DNA of 16,218 nt from Parachlamydiales bacterium (GTDB lineage Bacteria > Chlamydiota > Chlamydiia > Chlamydiales > Simkaniaceae), in assembly GCA_030641465.1 (NCBI GenBank), contig DAOWHK010000144.1:1-16218 (forward strand). Direction: 5' to 3'. Below, in pieces: positions 1 to 8,900 of the stretch (within the stretch, counting starts at the first letter, position 1; each line of letters opens with the position of its first letter). The notes beneath the pieces are model-generated. The model was not told where the DNA came from. It saw only the letters and a program-made list of their open reading frames with translations, and searched no databases. Both the position numbers and the translations under genes were made by a program.

Positions 1-300
1 TGGGGATTGAAGAAATCACCGTGGGTGTATCACGTTGCCCTGTCACCATGTAACAACTGTGATATCGAGATACTCGATCTGTTGACACCACGGTTTGATG
101 TGGAACGTTTCGGCATCAAACTTGTGGGAAGCCCGAGACATGCGGATGTTTTGCTTGTTACTGGAATTGTGAATCACCAAAACAAAAAGAGAGAAAAATC
201 CTTCCGCCTCCTATTAAGCAACACCACCCTAAACAACACCCTAAGCAACAACACCCTAAGCAACAACACCATAAAAGACAACATAATGAGACTCCAATAA
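1..300 (+). CDS. Partial NuoB / [NiFe]-hydrogenase small-subunit-like fragment, apparently chimeric
   Basis: The frame is open to the left edge, so the 5' end is missing; a TTG at 7 is a possible but unconvincing start. Residues up to about position 168 contain [19 protein letters not shown] and [15 protein letters not shown], a pattern typical of the NuoB-like electron-transfer subunit of group 4 membrane-bound [NiFe] hydrogenases (EchC/MbhJ type) and complex I. The two cysteines of CNNC would be iron-sulfur cluster ligands. After LVTGIVN the similarity stops, and the rest of the frame to the stop at 298-300 is Asn/Thr/Leu-rich out-of-frame translation of rho sequence. The downstream half of the family, with the remaining cluster ligands, is absent. 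G+C is visibly higher (about 47% by hand count over 1-180) than in the following sequence. It is probably a foreign or misassembled fragment and not an expressed protein. Confidence 0.55.
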   Translation, partial: WGLKKSPWVYHVALSPCNNCDIEILDLLTPRFDVERFGIKLVGSPRHADVLLVTGIVNHQNKKREKSFRLLLSNTTLNNTLSNNTLSNNTIKDNIMRLQ

Positions 301-344
301 ATACAGAAAATCTCATTATTACAAAAATTTCTGACCTGCAAAGA
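174..344 (+). other. rho: In-frame N-terminal extension of Rho upstream of the first ATG
   Basis: The rho reading frame stays open leftwards from ATG 345 to the stop at 96-98. From about 174 it reads like genuine protein: a Lys/Pro-rich start, a His/Pro/Lys/Gln repeat, then [14 protein letters not shown] leading into KISELSAYA. The stretch KISDLQRM belongs to the conserved chlamydial Rho N-terminus as I recall it, so ATG 345 is likely an internal Met. Between 99 and 173 the same frame gives Cys-rich nonsense, which is the hydrogenase-like fragment read in the wrong frame. There is no ATG, GTG or TTG in this frame between 99 and 345. The true start therefore seems to have been lost at the junction near 165-178. 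Confidence 0.6.
216..275 (+). repeat. Imperfect 15-bp tandem repeat encoding His-Pro-Lys-Gln units
   Basis: Degenerate copies of a CCTAAGCAACAACAC unit follow one another. In the rho frame they encode a [20 protein letters not shown] run. The low-complexity, basic, His/Gln-rich tract sits in the Rho N-terminal extension, where many bacterial Rho proteins carry poorly conserved insertions. Confidence 0.6.
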
Positions 345-1571
345 ATGAAAATCAGCGAGCTTAGTGCCTATGCAACAAACATTGGCCTCACAAACCTCAG
401 CTCCCTTTCGAAATCGCAAATGGTTTTTGAAATTGTAAAAAAGAAATCGACATTCCCAGATGAACTCCTCGTTGGTGAAGGAGTTTTAGAAGTTCTTCCA
501 GACAATTTTGGGTTTCTCCGCTCTCCTAATTATAATTACATGCCTTCTGCTGAAGACATCTATGTCTCCCCTGCTCAAATTAGACGTTTTGATCTAAAAA
601 AGGGCGATACTGTTTACGGTCCAATCAGGTCTCCTAAAGAAAAAGAAAAATATTTTGCGCTGCTAAAAGTTGATCGTATTAACAATCGGTCTCCTGAAAA
701 AGCTAAAGAGCGCATTTTCTTCGGAAATCTAACGCCTCTTTATCCATCTGAGCGGCTTGTGATGGAAACGACAAAAGAACAGATTTCGATGCGGATCCTC
801 GATTTAGCAGCACCTATTGGAAAAGGGCAACGAGCAATGATTGTTGCACCTCCAAAAGCTGGTAAAACGATATTAATGCAAAATATTGCAAACTCCATTG
901 CAGTAAACCATCCAGAAGCTATCCTTATTGTACTTCTTATTGATGAACGTCCTGAAGAAGTTACAGATATGATTCGCCTTGTCAAAGGAGAGGTCATTTC
1001 ATCAACTTTTGATGAACCACCAGAGCGGCACGTACAAATTGCTGAAATGGCGATTGAAAAAGCTAGATGTCTTGTTGAATATGGACATGATGTGATCATT
1101 CTTCTCGATTCATTAACACGTCTTGCAAGAGCATATAACACTGTGCAACCGCACTCTGGAAAAATTTTAACAGGTGGGATAGACGCAAACTCTCTGCATA
1201 AACCCAAACGATTCTTTGGTGCTGCAAGAAACATTGAGAATGGCGGCTCTCTCACAATTATTGCAACGGCTATGATTGATACTGGCTCTCGTATGGATGA
1301 AGTTATCTACGAAGAGTTTAAAGGAACTGGTAATATGGAACTTGTTCTCGAGAGACGTTTAGCAGAAAGAAGAGTCTTCCCTGCAATTGATCTGATTAAA
1401 AGTGGAACGCGTAAAGAAGACCTTCTCTATCACCCAGATGAACTGGAAAAAATTTACCTTCTTAGACAAGCCCTTGCTGATCTTTCCCCAATTGATGCAA
1501 TGAATTTACTAAAAAGTCGGCTGAAAAAAACAAACAGCAATGCCGAATTTTTATTAGGAATGAAATTTTAA
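345..1571 (+). CDS. rho: Transcription termination factor Rho
   Basis: Rho is a hexameric RNA-dependent ATPase/helicase that releases transcripts at Rho-dependent terminators in the cytoplasm. Numbering from ATG 345 (408 codons), the RNP1-like primary RNA-binding motif DNFGFLRS is at 53-60. Walker A APPKAGKT is at 168-175, the LIDERPEEV segment with the catalytic glutamate is near 198-206, and Walker [11 protein letters not shown] is at 250-259. The Q- and R-loop region [14 protein letters not shown] follows, then the highly conserved [12 protein letters not shown]. The core is complete and full length at the C-terminus. The start is doubtful: homologous residues continue upstream of ATG 345 but no start codon is available (see the extension entry), so the native protein is probably at least 50-60 residues longer. 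In Chlamydia, as I recall, rho follows coaE and polA; that context is missing here. Confidence 0.95.
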   Translation: MKISELSAYATNIGLTNLSSLSKSQMVFEIVKKKSTFPDELLVGEGVLEVLPDNFGFLRSPNYNYMPSAEDIYVSPAQIRRFDLKKGDTVYGPIRSPKEKEKYFALLKVDRINNRSPEKAKERIFFGNLTPLYPSERLVMETTKEQISMRILDLAAPIGKGQRAMIVAPPKAGKTILMQNIANSIAVNHPEAILIVLLIDERPEEVTDMIRLVKGEVISSTFDEPPERHVQIAEMAIEKARCLVEYGHDVIILLDSLTRLARAYNTVQPHSGKILTGGIDANSLHKPKRFFGAARNIENGGSLTIIATAMIDTGSRMDEVIYEEFKGTGNMELVLERRLAERRVFPAIDLIKSGTRKEDLLYHPDELEKIYLLRQALADLSPIDAMNLLKSRLKKTNSNAEFLLGMKF

Positions 1572-1588
1572 TTATATTTATATAATTA
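1569..1588 (+). terminator. Possible A/T-only hairpin after rho
   Basis: A perfect 9-bp inverted repeat, TAATTATAT / ATATAATTA with a 2-base centre, begins at the rho stop codon. It has no G/C pairs and no clear U-run after it, so it would be a weak stem. It could equally be base-composition noise. Confidence 0.25.
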
Positions 1589-1667
1589 ATTAGCAGAGTT
1601 AATTACTATCAAAATAAAAAGTCAGAATTAAATTACTGTCTTTTATGCTGCTGAATACAAGCGGCTT

Positions 1668-2954
1668 GTGGTGGTTAACTTGAATCGTTCTATTAAAAAT
1701 ATTTTGATGATTACATCTTCTGGTGGGGGCGGGCATCTTCAAGCCGCTAACGCTAAATCGATTGAGCTCAAAAGGAACTATCCTTTAGCAACAATTTATA
1801 GTCGTGATATTCTTAGAGATTGGTTTATCAACGTCATTGGGGCATTTGCAGCGCAACTTTGGAATACTGCGCAAGCATCTGGAAATGTCAATGCACAGCG
1901 CCGTGTCTACAAGTGGAACAGTTTAGCAGAAAAAATTCTTTGGCTGCCCATTTTTCTTTCCGCACTCTTTACTTTTATACACTATGATATTCATAAGGTT
2001 GTGGATACACAAACAATTGGAACTTCAGCTGTTATCTATGCAATGCGCATCTATCAAAAAATTTGCGGAAGACGCCTAATTTTAGAAAAACTTCTATCTG
2101 ACTTGCCTACAGAAAAAACGATTCATTTTTTTAATCCTATCAAAAAGTTATCAAAAAAAAATAAGCAATTCATTAAAGTCATTTGCGCAAAACCATTATT
2201 AAGTAACAATCAATCTGAAAGGGACTTTTGGCAAAAACAATGCAGGCTTGATTTAAAAAATATTGAGTATCAAACATTTCCAATCCGCCCTGGATTTCAT
2301 AAATACAAATACCAGAAATTCCATCAAAAAAAAATAAACCTCCATCTGTCCACGCGAAGTCTTCTTGAAAATTTCCTCATCGCAGAAACTATGAAGAAAG
2401 GCTCTATTCATGCCATTTTCGAAAAAAATGCTATTCATCTCTCCATTCAACAAGAAGAGTATGTAGTCACACTCATGTTAGGAAGTCAGCCAAATTCCGT
2501 TGCCATTCTTAAATATATACAGAGTTTTGTAACCTTTGCAAGACAAAGTAAGCATAAATACCTCTTGTTCATCTTCTGTAATCATCAACATATACTGCTT
2601 ACAAAAATGCATAAACTGATTCAGTCCATCAAGCATTACCCAACAAATCTAAGCATAATTCCCATGGGGGCTCAGGAGGACTCGATCATCGCTCCACTCT
2701 ATAGTAGAAGTAACGCAACAATTACAAGATCTGGTGGATTAACTTCTATGGAGCTTCTAATTGCAGGAAAAGGGAGAGTTTGGATTCATTCTGAAGATAT
2801 AGAAAAAACACCATGGATTGGAATGCCCATATGGGAGCTTGGAAACGCTGAGTATTTGATGCATCATCTAAATGCTGAAATCACAACACCACAGCAATTT
2901 CAAAGCGTCATAGAAGCGATTGAACAAGACCTGAATAGTCCCCTCGATCAATGA
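1668..2954 (+). CDS. MGDG-synthase/MurG-type glycosyltransferase (GT28-like)
   Basis: A predicted GT-B glycosyltransferase that should move a sugar from a nucleotide-sugar onto a lipid-linked acceptor. The N-terminus has SSGGGGHLQAA at residues 17-27, the glycine-rich loop typical of monogalactosyldiacylglycerol synthases and of MurG. The C-terminal part has NATITRSGGLTSMEL with RSGGLT at 354-359, matching the GT28 nucleotide-sugar binding motif. The 428-codon length is normal for MGDG-synthase-like proteins. The acceptor and sugar cannot be read from sequence. The GTG start at 1668 gives 16 residues before the Gly loop, but GTG 1671, TTG 1680 and ATG 1707 are alternatives and none has a convincing Shine-Dalgarno. 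It lies 96 bp behind rho on the same strand and could be cotranscribed. Its 3' end overlaps the opposing gene by 47 bp. Confidence 0.75.
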   Translation: MVVNLNRSIKNILMITSSGGGGHLQAANAKSIELKRNYPLATIYSRDILRDWFINVIGAFAAQLWNTAQASGNVNAQRRVYKWNSLAEKILWLPIFLSALFTFIHYDIHKVVDTQTIGTSAVIYAMRIYQKICGRRLILEKLLSDLPTEKTIHFFNPIKKLSKKNKQFIKVICAKPLLSNNQSERDFWQKQCRLDLKNIEYQTFPIRPGFHKYKYQKFHQKKINLHLSTRSLLENFLIAETMKKGSIHAIFEKNAIHLSIQQEEYVVTLMLGSQPNSVAILKYIQSFVTFARQSKHKYLLFIFCNHQHILLTKMHKLIQSIKHYPTNLSIIPMGAQEDSIIAPLYSRSNATITRSGGLTSMELLIAGKGRVWIHSEDIEKTPWIGMPIWELGNAEYLMHHLNAEITTPQQFQSVIEAIEQDLNSPLDQ

Positions 2955-3456
2955 AATTCAAGACCTTATTTTGATCTTCCTGAATTTCTTTGCAAAATCC
3001 TGGAACATACTGATACAGATTATTGTTTCTTGCTTCACTATTCATATTCTGACTAAAATCACCAATAAAACGCCCCCACTTAAATCGATTACCTCTTACT
3101 TCTTTCATACATCTTGTAAGATACGTATTACTAAAAATATATCCTATGAAACGAAGGGGATGGAGATATTCAATTTTTTTCCCTACATGTTCTAACTCTT
3201 TTTTCATTACAAGGAGTTTAACCCAATTATATTCTCCAAGTGAGCTGACAATTTTATTAATATTCTTCTCATCGTGCCGAGTCAAAGGCAACGAGTAATA
3301 GGGAGCACTATCACTTCTACTTGAGCAATAGAGAGTATCTGGATAATTTGCTTGTATTTCTTGCAAAAACATGTCTGAATATACAGAGCTTTCCTTTGCA
3401 AAAATCTGCGAAGACAGCGCACATACCACCAAAAAAAAATAACATTTTTTTTTCAT
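2908..3456 (-). CDS. Hypothetical exported protein
   Basis: I do not recognise a family. The product of 182 residues starts with MKKKCYFFLVVCALSSQIFA, a classic Sec signal peptide: basic n-region, hydrophobic core, and IFA before a likely cleavage site ahead of KESS. The mature part of about 160 residues has three scattered cysteines (in DTLYCSS, TRCMKE and PGFCKE) and aromatic-rich segments, with no further membrane span. Periplasmic or outer-surface location is inferred. ATG 3456 is chosen over the TTG one codon upstream because AGGA lies 7 bases before it and a good promoter sits directly upstream. The 3' end overlaps the glycosyltransferase gene tail to tail by 47 bp. Confidence 0.7.
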   Translation of the reverse strand: MKKKCYFFLVVCALSSQIFAKESSVYSDMFLQEIQANYPDTLYCSSRSDSAPYYSLPLTRHDEKNINKIVSSLGEYNWVKLLVMKKELEHVGKKIEYLHPLRFIGYIFSNTYLTRCMKEVRGNRFKWGRFIGDFSQNMNSEARNNNLYQYVPGFCKEIQEDQNKVLNFIDRGDYSGLVQSLL

Positions 3457-3463
3457 CAAGAAA

Positions 3464-3507
3464 TCCTACTTTTGGACTTTTATAATTTAGACAACTATTT
3501 TTTTCAA
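3464..3507 (-). promoter_or_regulatory. Sigma-70-type promoter and RBS of the exported-protein gene
   Basis: On the minus strand, -35 TTGAAA (3502-3507) and -10 TATAAA (3479-3484) are separated by exactly 17 bp. The Shine-Dalgarno AGGA (3464-3467) follows, 7 bases before ATG 3456. The expected transcript start near 3472 gives a very short leader of about 15 nt. Confidence 0.6.
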
Positions 3508-3613
3508 TGTATTTAAATCAAAAAAACAATAGGTCTATTTAGGAAGCTCTAATTAACTCCGAAATTTCAATTTTAGATGGATTTTTGAAAAAAAATTATT
3601 TTTGGAGCAACAA

Positions 3614-3657
3614 ACTAACTAATTATAGTTAGTGTTTTGCGAAAAAAGAATTTTTTC
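3614..3657. terminator. Two adjacent hairpins between minus-strand genes
   Basis: A perfect 8-bp stem ACTAACTA / TAGTTAGT with an ATTA loop lies at 3614-3633. A second inverted repeat, GAAAAAA-GAA-TTTTTTC, lies at 3641-3657. They sit 30-75 bp beyond the stop of the ATP-grasp gene, so they could end its transcript. Stems are A/T-rich and the downstream U-run is poor, so this is tentative. I see nothing else in 3508-3687. Confidence 0.35.
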
Positions 3658-3687
3658 CAAAAAGGCGCTGAAGTTGAAACAACAGAG

Positions 3688-4890
3688 TTAGTAAGGGCTT
3701 CCTTTAGTGCCTTCTAAACATTGCATGGTTAATTCTTCCACTGATTCTCCATTCCAATCTATGTCATGGGTATATAAGCTTGTAAAGTTCATTCGATGCT
3801 TTAAGCTTAAATAGCTATAACATAAAAAAATTAAAGGCTGCGCAAGAAACGGCTTAATATCTTTTCTAGAAAAAATCACATCTGGCATCTGCAAGAAATT
3901 TTTCAAAAAAAGAGGAATGGAGTCTGCACTTTTCCATCCATAAATCATCATCGCAGTAGCTAACTGCTTTGTCATCCCCGTTTTAGGAAAAAGAGTTTGA
4001 GAGCCTTTTCCAAGTAAAACATCTACAATTTCCTTTTGAGAAGTAAGAAGTAGCAACCCATGTGTCGCCCTCGGATTACACTCAATTGCATAAAGTTTAT
4101 GATCAATTGTTTCGATAAAATCAAACGCGATTTGACCTGTAAAATTCTCTTTTTTTACAAAATGTTTAACCCACTCAAAAATCCCTAAATGATCCATCGC
4201 CTCAAATGTCAAACAGGAGTTCCCTGAAATAGAAAAGCGGACAGGATAAACTGCATGTGCCTTAACCTCTCCCTCCTCACAAAAAGAATAAGAACAATAC
4301 TTCTCTCCATCAATCCATTCTTGAGCAATCCACGGATTATAAGACTCAATTGGGAATGCCTGAAGCTCTTTTGCATTTTTCACCTTATAAATACTCTGCG
4401 ACGCTCTTGAATAACTCGCTTTGAATGCATAGGGTTTGGAAAAATGAATGTGGTGCAATTGCTCAAAAGTACGAATAAGAAAGGTTTTAGGAGCATCAAG
4501 ACCAAGCTTGACTAATTTTTGATTGAAAAGCCATTTGTTATGTAGGCTATTGAGCACTTCAAACCTTTCTGAGAGAATTTTGCAGCTTTTGGGGAATTGA
4601 TCTAAACCACGAGACAAATACATTACTTCTTCAAAAACAGGAATAACAAATTCAATATGATGATCCTTTACAATCTTCACGAGTGCTTCAATATACTTTT
4701 CTGTGGCAAATCGAGGGCTTGGAACAACAAAGCTTTTTTCTATAGCATTGGAAAATTTACAAAAATGCAAGAAACTTGTTTCTACAACAAATACTCGATG
4801 TCCCGCTGAATGCAAGCTCCTTGCTAAATCAAGAGCTATGAAATTTTTAGCGCCAGTAAGTAATATATTTTTCTTCTTCGATTCTTCCAT
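3688..4890 (-). CDS. ATP-grasp domain ligase of unknown substrate
   Basis: The 400-residue product resembles ATP-grasp carboxylate-amine/thiol ligases of the carbamoyl-phosphate-synthase-like group. A Rossmann-like pre-ATP-grasp start, NILLTGAKNFIALDLA, is at about residues 8-23. The nucleotide-binding part includes PYAFKASYSRAS (about 153-164) and AQEWIDGEKY (about 189-198). The metal-binding C-terminal part has GQIAFDF and YAIECNPRATHG (about 252-278), with the E-x-N-P-R pattern expected for Mg-ATP. Such enzymes join a carboxylate to an amine via an acylphosphate; the substrates here are unknown and no partner gene is adjacent. ATG 4890 is preferred to TTG 4896; neither has a clear Shine-Dalgarno. 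The gene is transcribed divergently from manA. Confidence 0.75.
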   Translation of the reverse strand: MEESKKKNILLTGAKNFIALDLARSLHSAGHRVFVVETSFLHFCKFSNAIEKSFVVPSPRFATEKYIEALVKIVKDHHIEFVIPVFEEVMYLSRGLDQFPKSCKILSERFEVLNSLHNKWLFNQKLVKLGLDAPKTFLIRTFEQLHHIHFSKPYAFKASYSRASQSIYKVKNAKELQAFPIESYNPWIAQEWIDGEKYCSYSFCEEGEVKAHAVYPVRFSISGNSCLTFEAMDHLGIFEWVKHFVKKENFTGQIAFDFIETIDHKLYAIECNPRATHGLLLLTSQKEIVDVLLGKGSQTLFPKTGMTKQLATAMMIYGWKSADSIPLFLKNFLQMPDVIFSRKDIKPFLAQPLIFLCYSYLSLKHRMNFTSLYTHDIDWNGESVEELTMQCLEGTKGSPY

Positions 4891-4960
4891 AGACAACTTT
4901 TTTTTGACGAATTCTTACACATAACCCAAAAAAAAATAAGGCACAACAAATAATCGTTTG

Positions 4961-5024
4961 ATTATAGTGGATTAACTTTTAATTGATAAAATCGGCTGAT
5001 TAGATTTTTTTTATCCACTATAAA
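4961..5024. promoter_or_regulatory. Divergent control region with perfect 10-bp inverted repeat
   Basis: TATAGTGGAT (4963-4972) and ATCCACTATA (5013-5022) are exact reverse complements 40 bp apart. Each arm carries a -10-like hexamer pointing outward: TATAAT on the minus strand (4961-4966), about 65 nt before the ATP-grasp start, and TATAAA on the plus strand (5019-5024), only 8 nt before the manA ATG. The minus-strand -35 candidate is TTATCA (4984-4989, 17-bp spacer). The repeat may be a two-site operator or simply two divergent promoters sharing an extended -10 element. The manA leader would be almost absent. Confidence 0.45.
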
Positions 5025-5032
5025 TCTAACGT

Positions 5033-5950
5033 ATGAAAAAAACGCTGTACCCAATCCACTTTGAACCGATCTATAAAAATTATGTTTGGGGTGGTCAAAA
5101 AATCATCGAATGTTTCGACAGGCAGATGCCGAGTGGGATCTATGCAGAATCTTGGGAAATCTCCGATCGCGATGAAGGAATGAGCATTGTCGCAAATGGA
5201 TTCTTGCGTGGCATGTCTCTTCGAGAGCTTTGTAGATCGTATGGAAAAGAGCTGCTTGGAAGCGATTACGAAACATTCCCATTGCTCATCAAATTAATCG
5301 ATGCAAAACAAAACCTCAGCGTACAAGTGCACCCAGATGAGGAGCACGCAAAAAAATATGGGGGAGATGCAAAAACAGAAGCTCTCTACATCATCAATGC
5401 TTCCTCTAATGCTTATATTTATTCAGGTCTAAAAACCCCTCTTACAGAACATGCATTGATTCATTGTATTCACTCAAATCAACTGATCAATCACCTCAAT
5501 AAAATTCCTGTAAAAACTGGAGATGCCTATATCATCCCTGGTGGAGAGATCCATGCCATTGGAAAAGGATCTCTTATCTTTGAAGTGCAGCAAAATTCTA
5601 ACACGACCTATCGGATCTATGACTGGGAAAGAAATCGTCCCCTTCATATCAAACAGGCCCTAGAAGTGATGAGACGCCATGAGCCCTTAAAAACGAACCG
5701 ATTAACAGGTTCCATAAATACGCCCTATTTTACTTTGGAAAAAGAGTGCCTGAGTAATAAAACCCAAACATTTGCGTTAAATCATCATTTTGAAATGGTC
5801 TTTTGCCTAACAGGTGAGGGCACAATTAATCAAGAAAAAATAAAGGCAGGAATGAGTTTCTTCATTCCAGCCTCGCTCAAAACCTTTACAGTATGCAGTA
5901 CCAAGCCTCTTTCCTTTCTAAGAGTTAAGCCACAAGATCCTCTTCAATAA
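5033..5950 (+). CDS. manA: Mannose-6-phosphate isomerase, class I
   Basis: ManA interconverts mannose 6-phosphate and fructose 6-phosphate using a zinc ion in a cupin fold. The 305-residue protein has the short bacterial (Bacillus-like) length. Visible family signatures are PIYKNYVWGG (12-21), the metal motif SVQVHPDEEHA (96-106, Q98 and H100), E116, H174 in GGEIHAIGKG, and the active-site segment EVQQNSNTTYRIYDW ending at 198 with R194. The ATG at 5033 is the only sensible start; there is no Shine-Dalgarno and a -10-like box is just upstream, so a leaderless transcript is possible. The last codons (LSFLRVKPQ) overlap the opposing giant gene by 26 bp and reappear downstream at the duplication junction. 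Confidence 0.92.
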   Translation: MKKTLYPIHFEPIYKNYVWGGQKIIECFDRQMPSGIYAESWEISDRDEGMSIVANGFLRGMSLRELCRSYGKELLGSDYETFPLLIKLIDAKQNLSVQVHPDEEHAKKYGGDAKTEALYIINASSNAYIYSGLKTPLTEHALIHCIHSNQLINHLNKIPVKTGDAYIIPGGEIHAIGKGSLIFEVQQNSNTTYRIYDWERNRPLHIKQALEVMRRHEPLKTNRLTGSINTPYFTLEKECLSNKTQTFALNHHFEMVFCLTGEGTINQEKIKAGMSFFIPASLKTFTVCSTKPLSFLRVKPQDPLQ

Positions 5951-8900
5951 CGTAAGAAGAAAAAGGCCCAAGCCTTAACCTTAATATCTGCTCATCGACT
6001 ACAATCACACTTTCAGTAAGATCGCGATCTTGTTTATCTGCTTCAGAGCTCATCACAATTTTTGCGGCTCGTATTCGTTCCAGCTTTGTAAGGTTATACT
6101 CTTCAAAATTCGTGTCCGACAAATTATGTACAACCCTATAGACTTTTCCCGCACGATCTTTCCTACGGAATTCTATAATGCCAGCATCCTCATTTCTAGC
6201 CACATTCTGAAAACTTACCTCAGGATCTTGCCAAAAAGCGGGAGTCTCTTTATAAAACTTATTCCATGCAGTTGTCACTTTTGAAATACACTCTCTTTGT
6301 GGAATCTTCATATCTGCAACACCTCTTTGAACTTTAGGAATAAACGCTTCACTAGCGCCTGTATCATTTCCCATAAAGTTTAATTTCCGATTAAAAGGAA
6401 ATGTCATAAAAAGGCAGTGAAATGAAACCACATCATCTACTCCTCTTGCAAACGTTTCAATTTCAGACTTTCTTCCCATTGCATCATCATAACGATCATG
6501 AGAGCGCTCAAGTAACCAATTAGACTTCTCCGAAAGCAAACGTAGTGGCTCAATAATTGACCAGAAATGACGTCCCCTTTCATTAGGAGGATTCTTATAT
6601 AAGTTACATAGTTGACCGGATAAATGCATGTGCCAATTTCCTTCAAACCCAAGTCCATCACCGACAAACTCCCCATTTTGATTTTTATACGCAGGAGAAG
6701 TCGTTCTTACCTTATTACTCGAATCTTCTGATACCATAGAAATACTCGGATCATACTCTTTCATAGAACTATTAAGCTCTTTTAAGAAAAGCTCTCCATC
6801 AAGGTCTTCAACCCCTCCACGTATATTTGATTCTCTCATAAATTCGGGTTTACCTCCAAAATCTAAATCAGTTATACTTTGGAGCGCATCTATACGAAAT
6901 CCATCGAAATGCATTTTATCTGCAAAAAATTTAGCACTTGCTATCAAAAAATTTCGAATATTTTCACTCTCAAAATTAAATATCTTCGATCCCCATAAAT
7001 GGTGCACGCCTTTTGTGGAGTTGGGATGTTCAAAAAACGGCTTCCCATCAAAGTCAACCATGCCTGTCTGATCCATCGAAAAGTGACCTGGAATAAAATC
7101 AAGGACAACAGCAATTCCTTCTCTGTGAAAATAATCAATCATATATTGAAAATCCTCAATGCTGCCATAACGGCTCGTCGGACTAAAAAATCCTGAGACA
7201 AGATAACCCATAGATACATCTAAAGGATACTCGAGAACACCAAAGAGCTCAATATGAGTAACAGACTTTTCTTTACAGTGAGCTGCAAGTTTAGGGGCAT
7301 ACTCTCTATAGTTTAAAGGCTCTTTCTTATGCTTACGCTCAAACTCTCCGAGTTTCACCTCATAAATATTCGTTGGACCCTCTTTTTTATAAAAATTATC
7401 TCCTTGTTCCTTTCTTGTTCTCATCCACTCATCATCTCCCCAATCATATGTATTGGGATTTGCTACAACAGAACGCATTTCCTTACCAATTCTTACAGAC
7501 GAAAATGCAAATGGATCGCTCTTAGTCGCAAACACTCCTTTTTCAATTTCTATTTGATAAGAGTAGATCATTCCTTCTGCGATTTCATCAGCTGTGGCGC
7601 TAAAGCTTCCATCTCCATTCCATTTCATGGGAATAGAATCTTCTCTGCCATCGATCACTAAAGAAACAGAGTACGCTCTTGGAGCTGCTACGCGAAATGT
7701 AGCAGTGCCAGGTTTCTTTTCATCAAACTGCACTCCATAAACATCATAAAGAGGTTTCTCTGTCTGAAAATAAGGAAGCTCAAAAAGCTCCTGGCTCGAA
7801 TAATCAAGCTTTGGCATAGAAGTGATCGCAAATGTATCGCGAGAGCGTTTTGCTCTTTCTATTGCTAAGAGGTAAAGGTTTACATACTCATCAACGGGTG
7901 CTGGGCTCCTATCTGGTGTCACAGTCCAACTGGAGCTTTGAGCAGCTTTCATTACGCTTACGCTAAATTCTTGTTTTTGTTCCGGAGTAAAATCCCTCCA
8001 AGTCGTAAGAGCTTTTTCGATCGCACCTTCCACTTCCTCCCCTTGCTCGTCTGAGTCCCAAAGCCCTTTTCTTTCAAATACAAAACCATTTTCGCCGTCT
8101 TTTACCGTATCTCTTAAACCCCCTGAATTCACAGCGGCAACTGCCACTCCAAATAACCACGATTCAAACTGCACAAGCCCACAAGGCTCAAATTTTGACG
8201 GAACAACAGCTACTGTGCTGCAGGCTCGAATCAAATGTCCAACGCTTGCTTGAATCACTCGGCTTCCAACTTCAGGGCCTTCAGGATTTGGAGATCCTCG
8301 TTGAATCCAGGCGGGAAGATTTTCTCGCTCTGCAATTGCTTCAAGTTCATTCAGAATTGCATTTGCAGTCTCATCTTCGCCATACCCCATACAAATAAAT
8401 ACAGCCCCCATTCCATGTGCATGCCGCATAATATATTTAAATTGCTCAAGCCCCTTTTGAGTGGAATCGTAGCGACCAACAAAGTAAACCACATCTTTTT
8501 CGACTAAGGAGTCTGTGCCTCCACATTTTTCTAAAAATGCTTTAGCTTTTGGATCACCATATGCAGTAATCCACTTACCTAGCTGCTTTTTCATCACCTT
8601 GCGATGCCCTGCAATATTTTGAGATTCTGTAGAATATGCAAGAGGAGTATGAACTTGAGTTTCTGGATCTACCCAACCAGTCAATTGAGGGGAGGTTGAA
8701 GGATCATACCCCGTAGGATTACTTCCGTTAATAATTCCCTTGAACCGCCCGGAGTGTGCAGCGCGCCGCACCCACTGCTCCATCCCAGCCCCTAAAACCT
8801 CGGTTTGCATCTCCTCTGCAAAGGTTCGAGACACCGTAAGACTCATATCAGATCGTTCCAGAGCTCTTTGTGCAACGTTGAAACCACCAGCTTCCCCTCC

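Noticed and set aside
213..285. CRISPR-like or regulatory repeat array before rho
   Set aside because: Units are 15 bp, contiguous, without spacers and in frame with the rho coding sequence, so this is a coding tandem repeat.
740..1255. Long minus-strand open frame inside rho
   Set aside because: It lies entirely antisense to the strongly conserved Rho ATPase core, and its composition is that of a shadow frame.
2971..3195. Plus-strand frame opposite the exported-protein gene
   Set aside because: The minus-strand gene has a signal peptide, Shine-Dalgarno and promoter; the plus frame has none of these.
5925..5950. Bidirectional terminator between manA and giant gene copy A
   Set aside because: The genes overlap tail to tail and no G/C-rich stem with a U-run is visible around the overlap.
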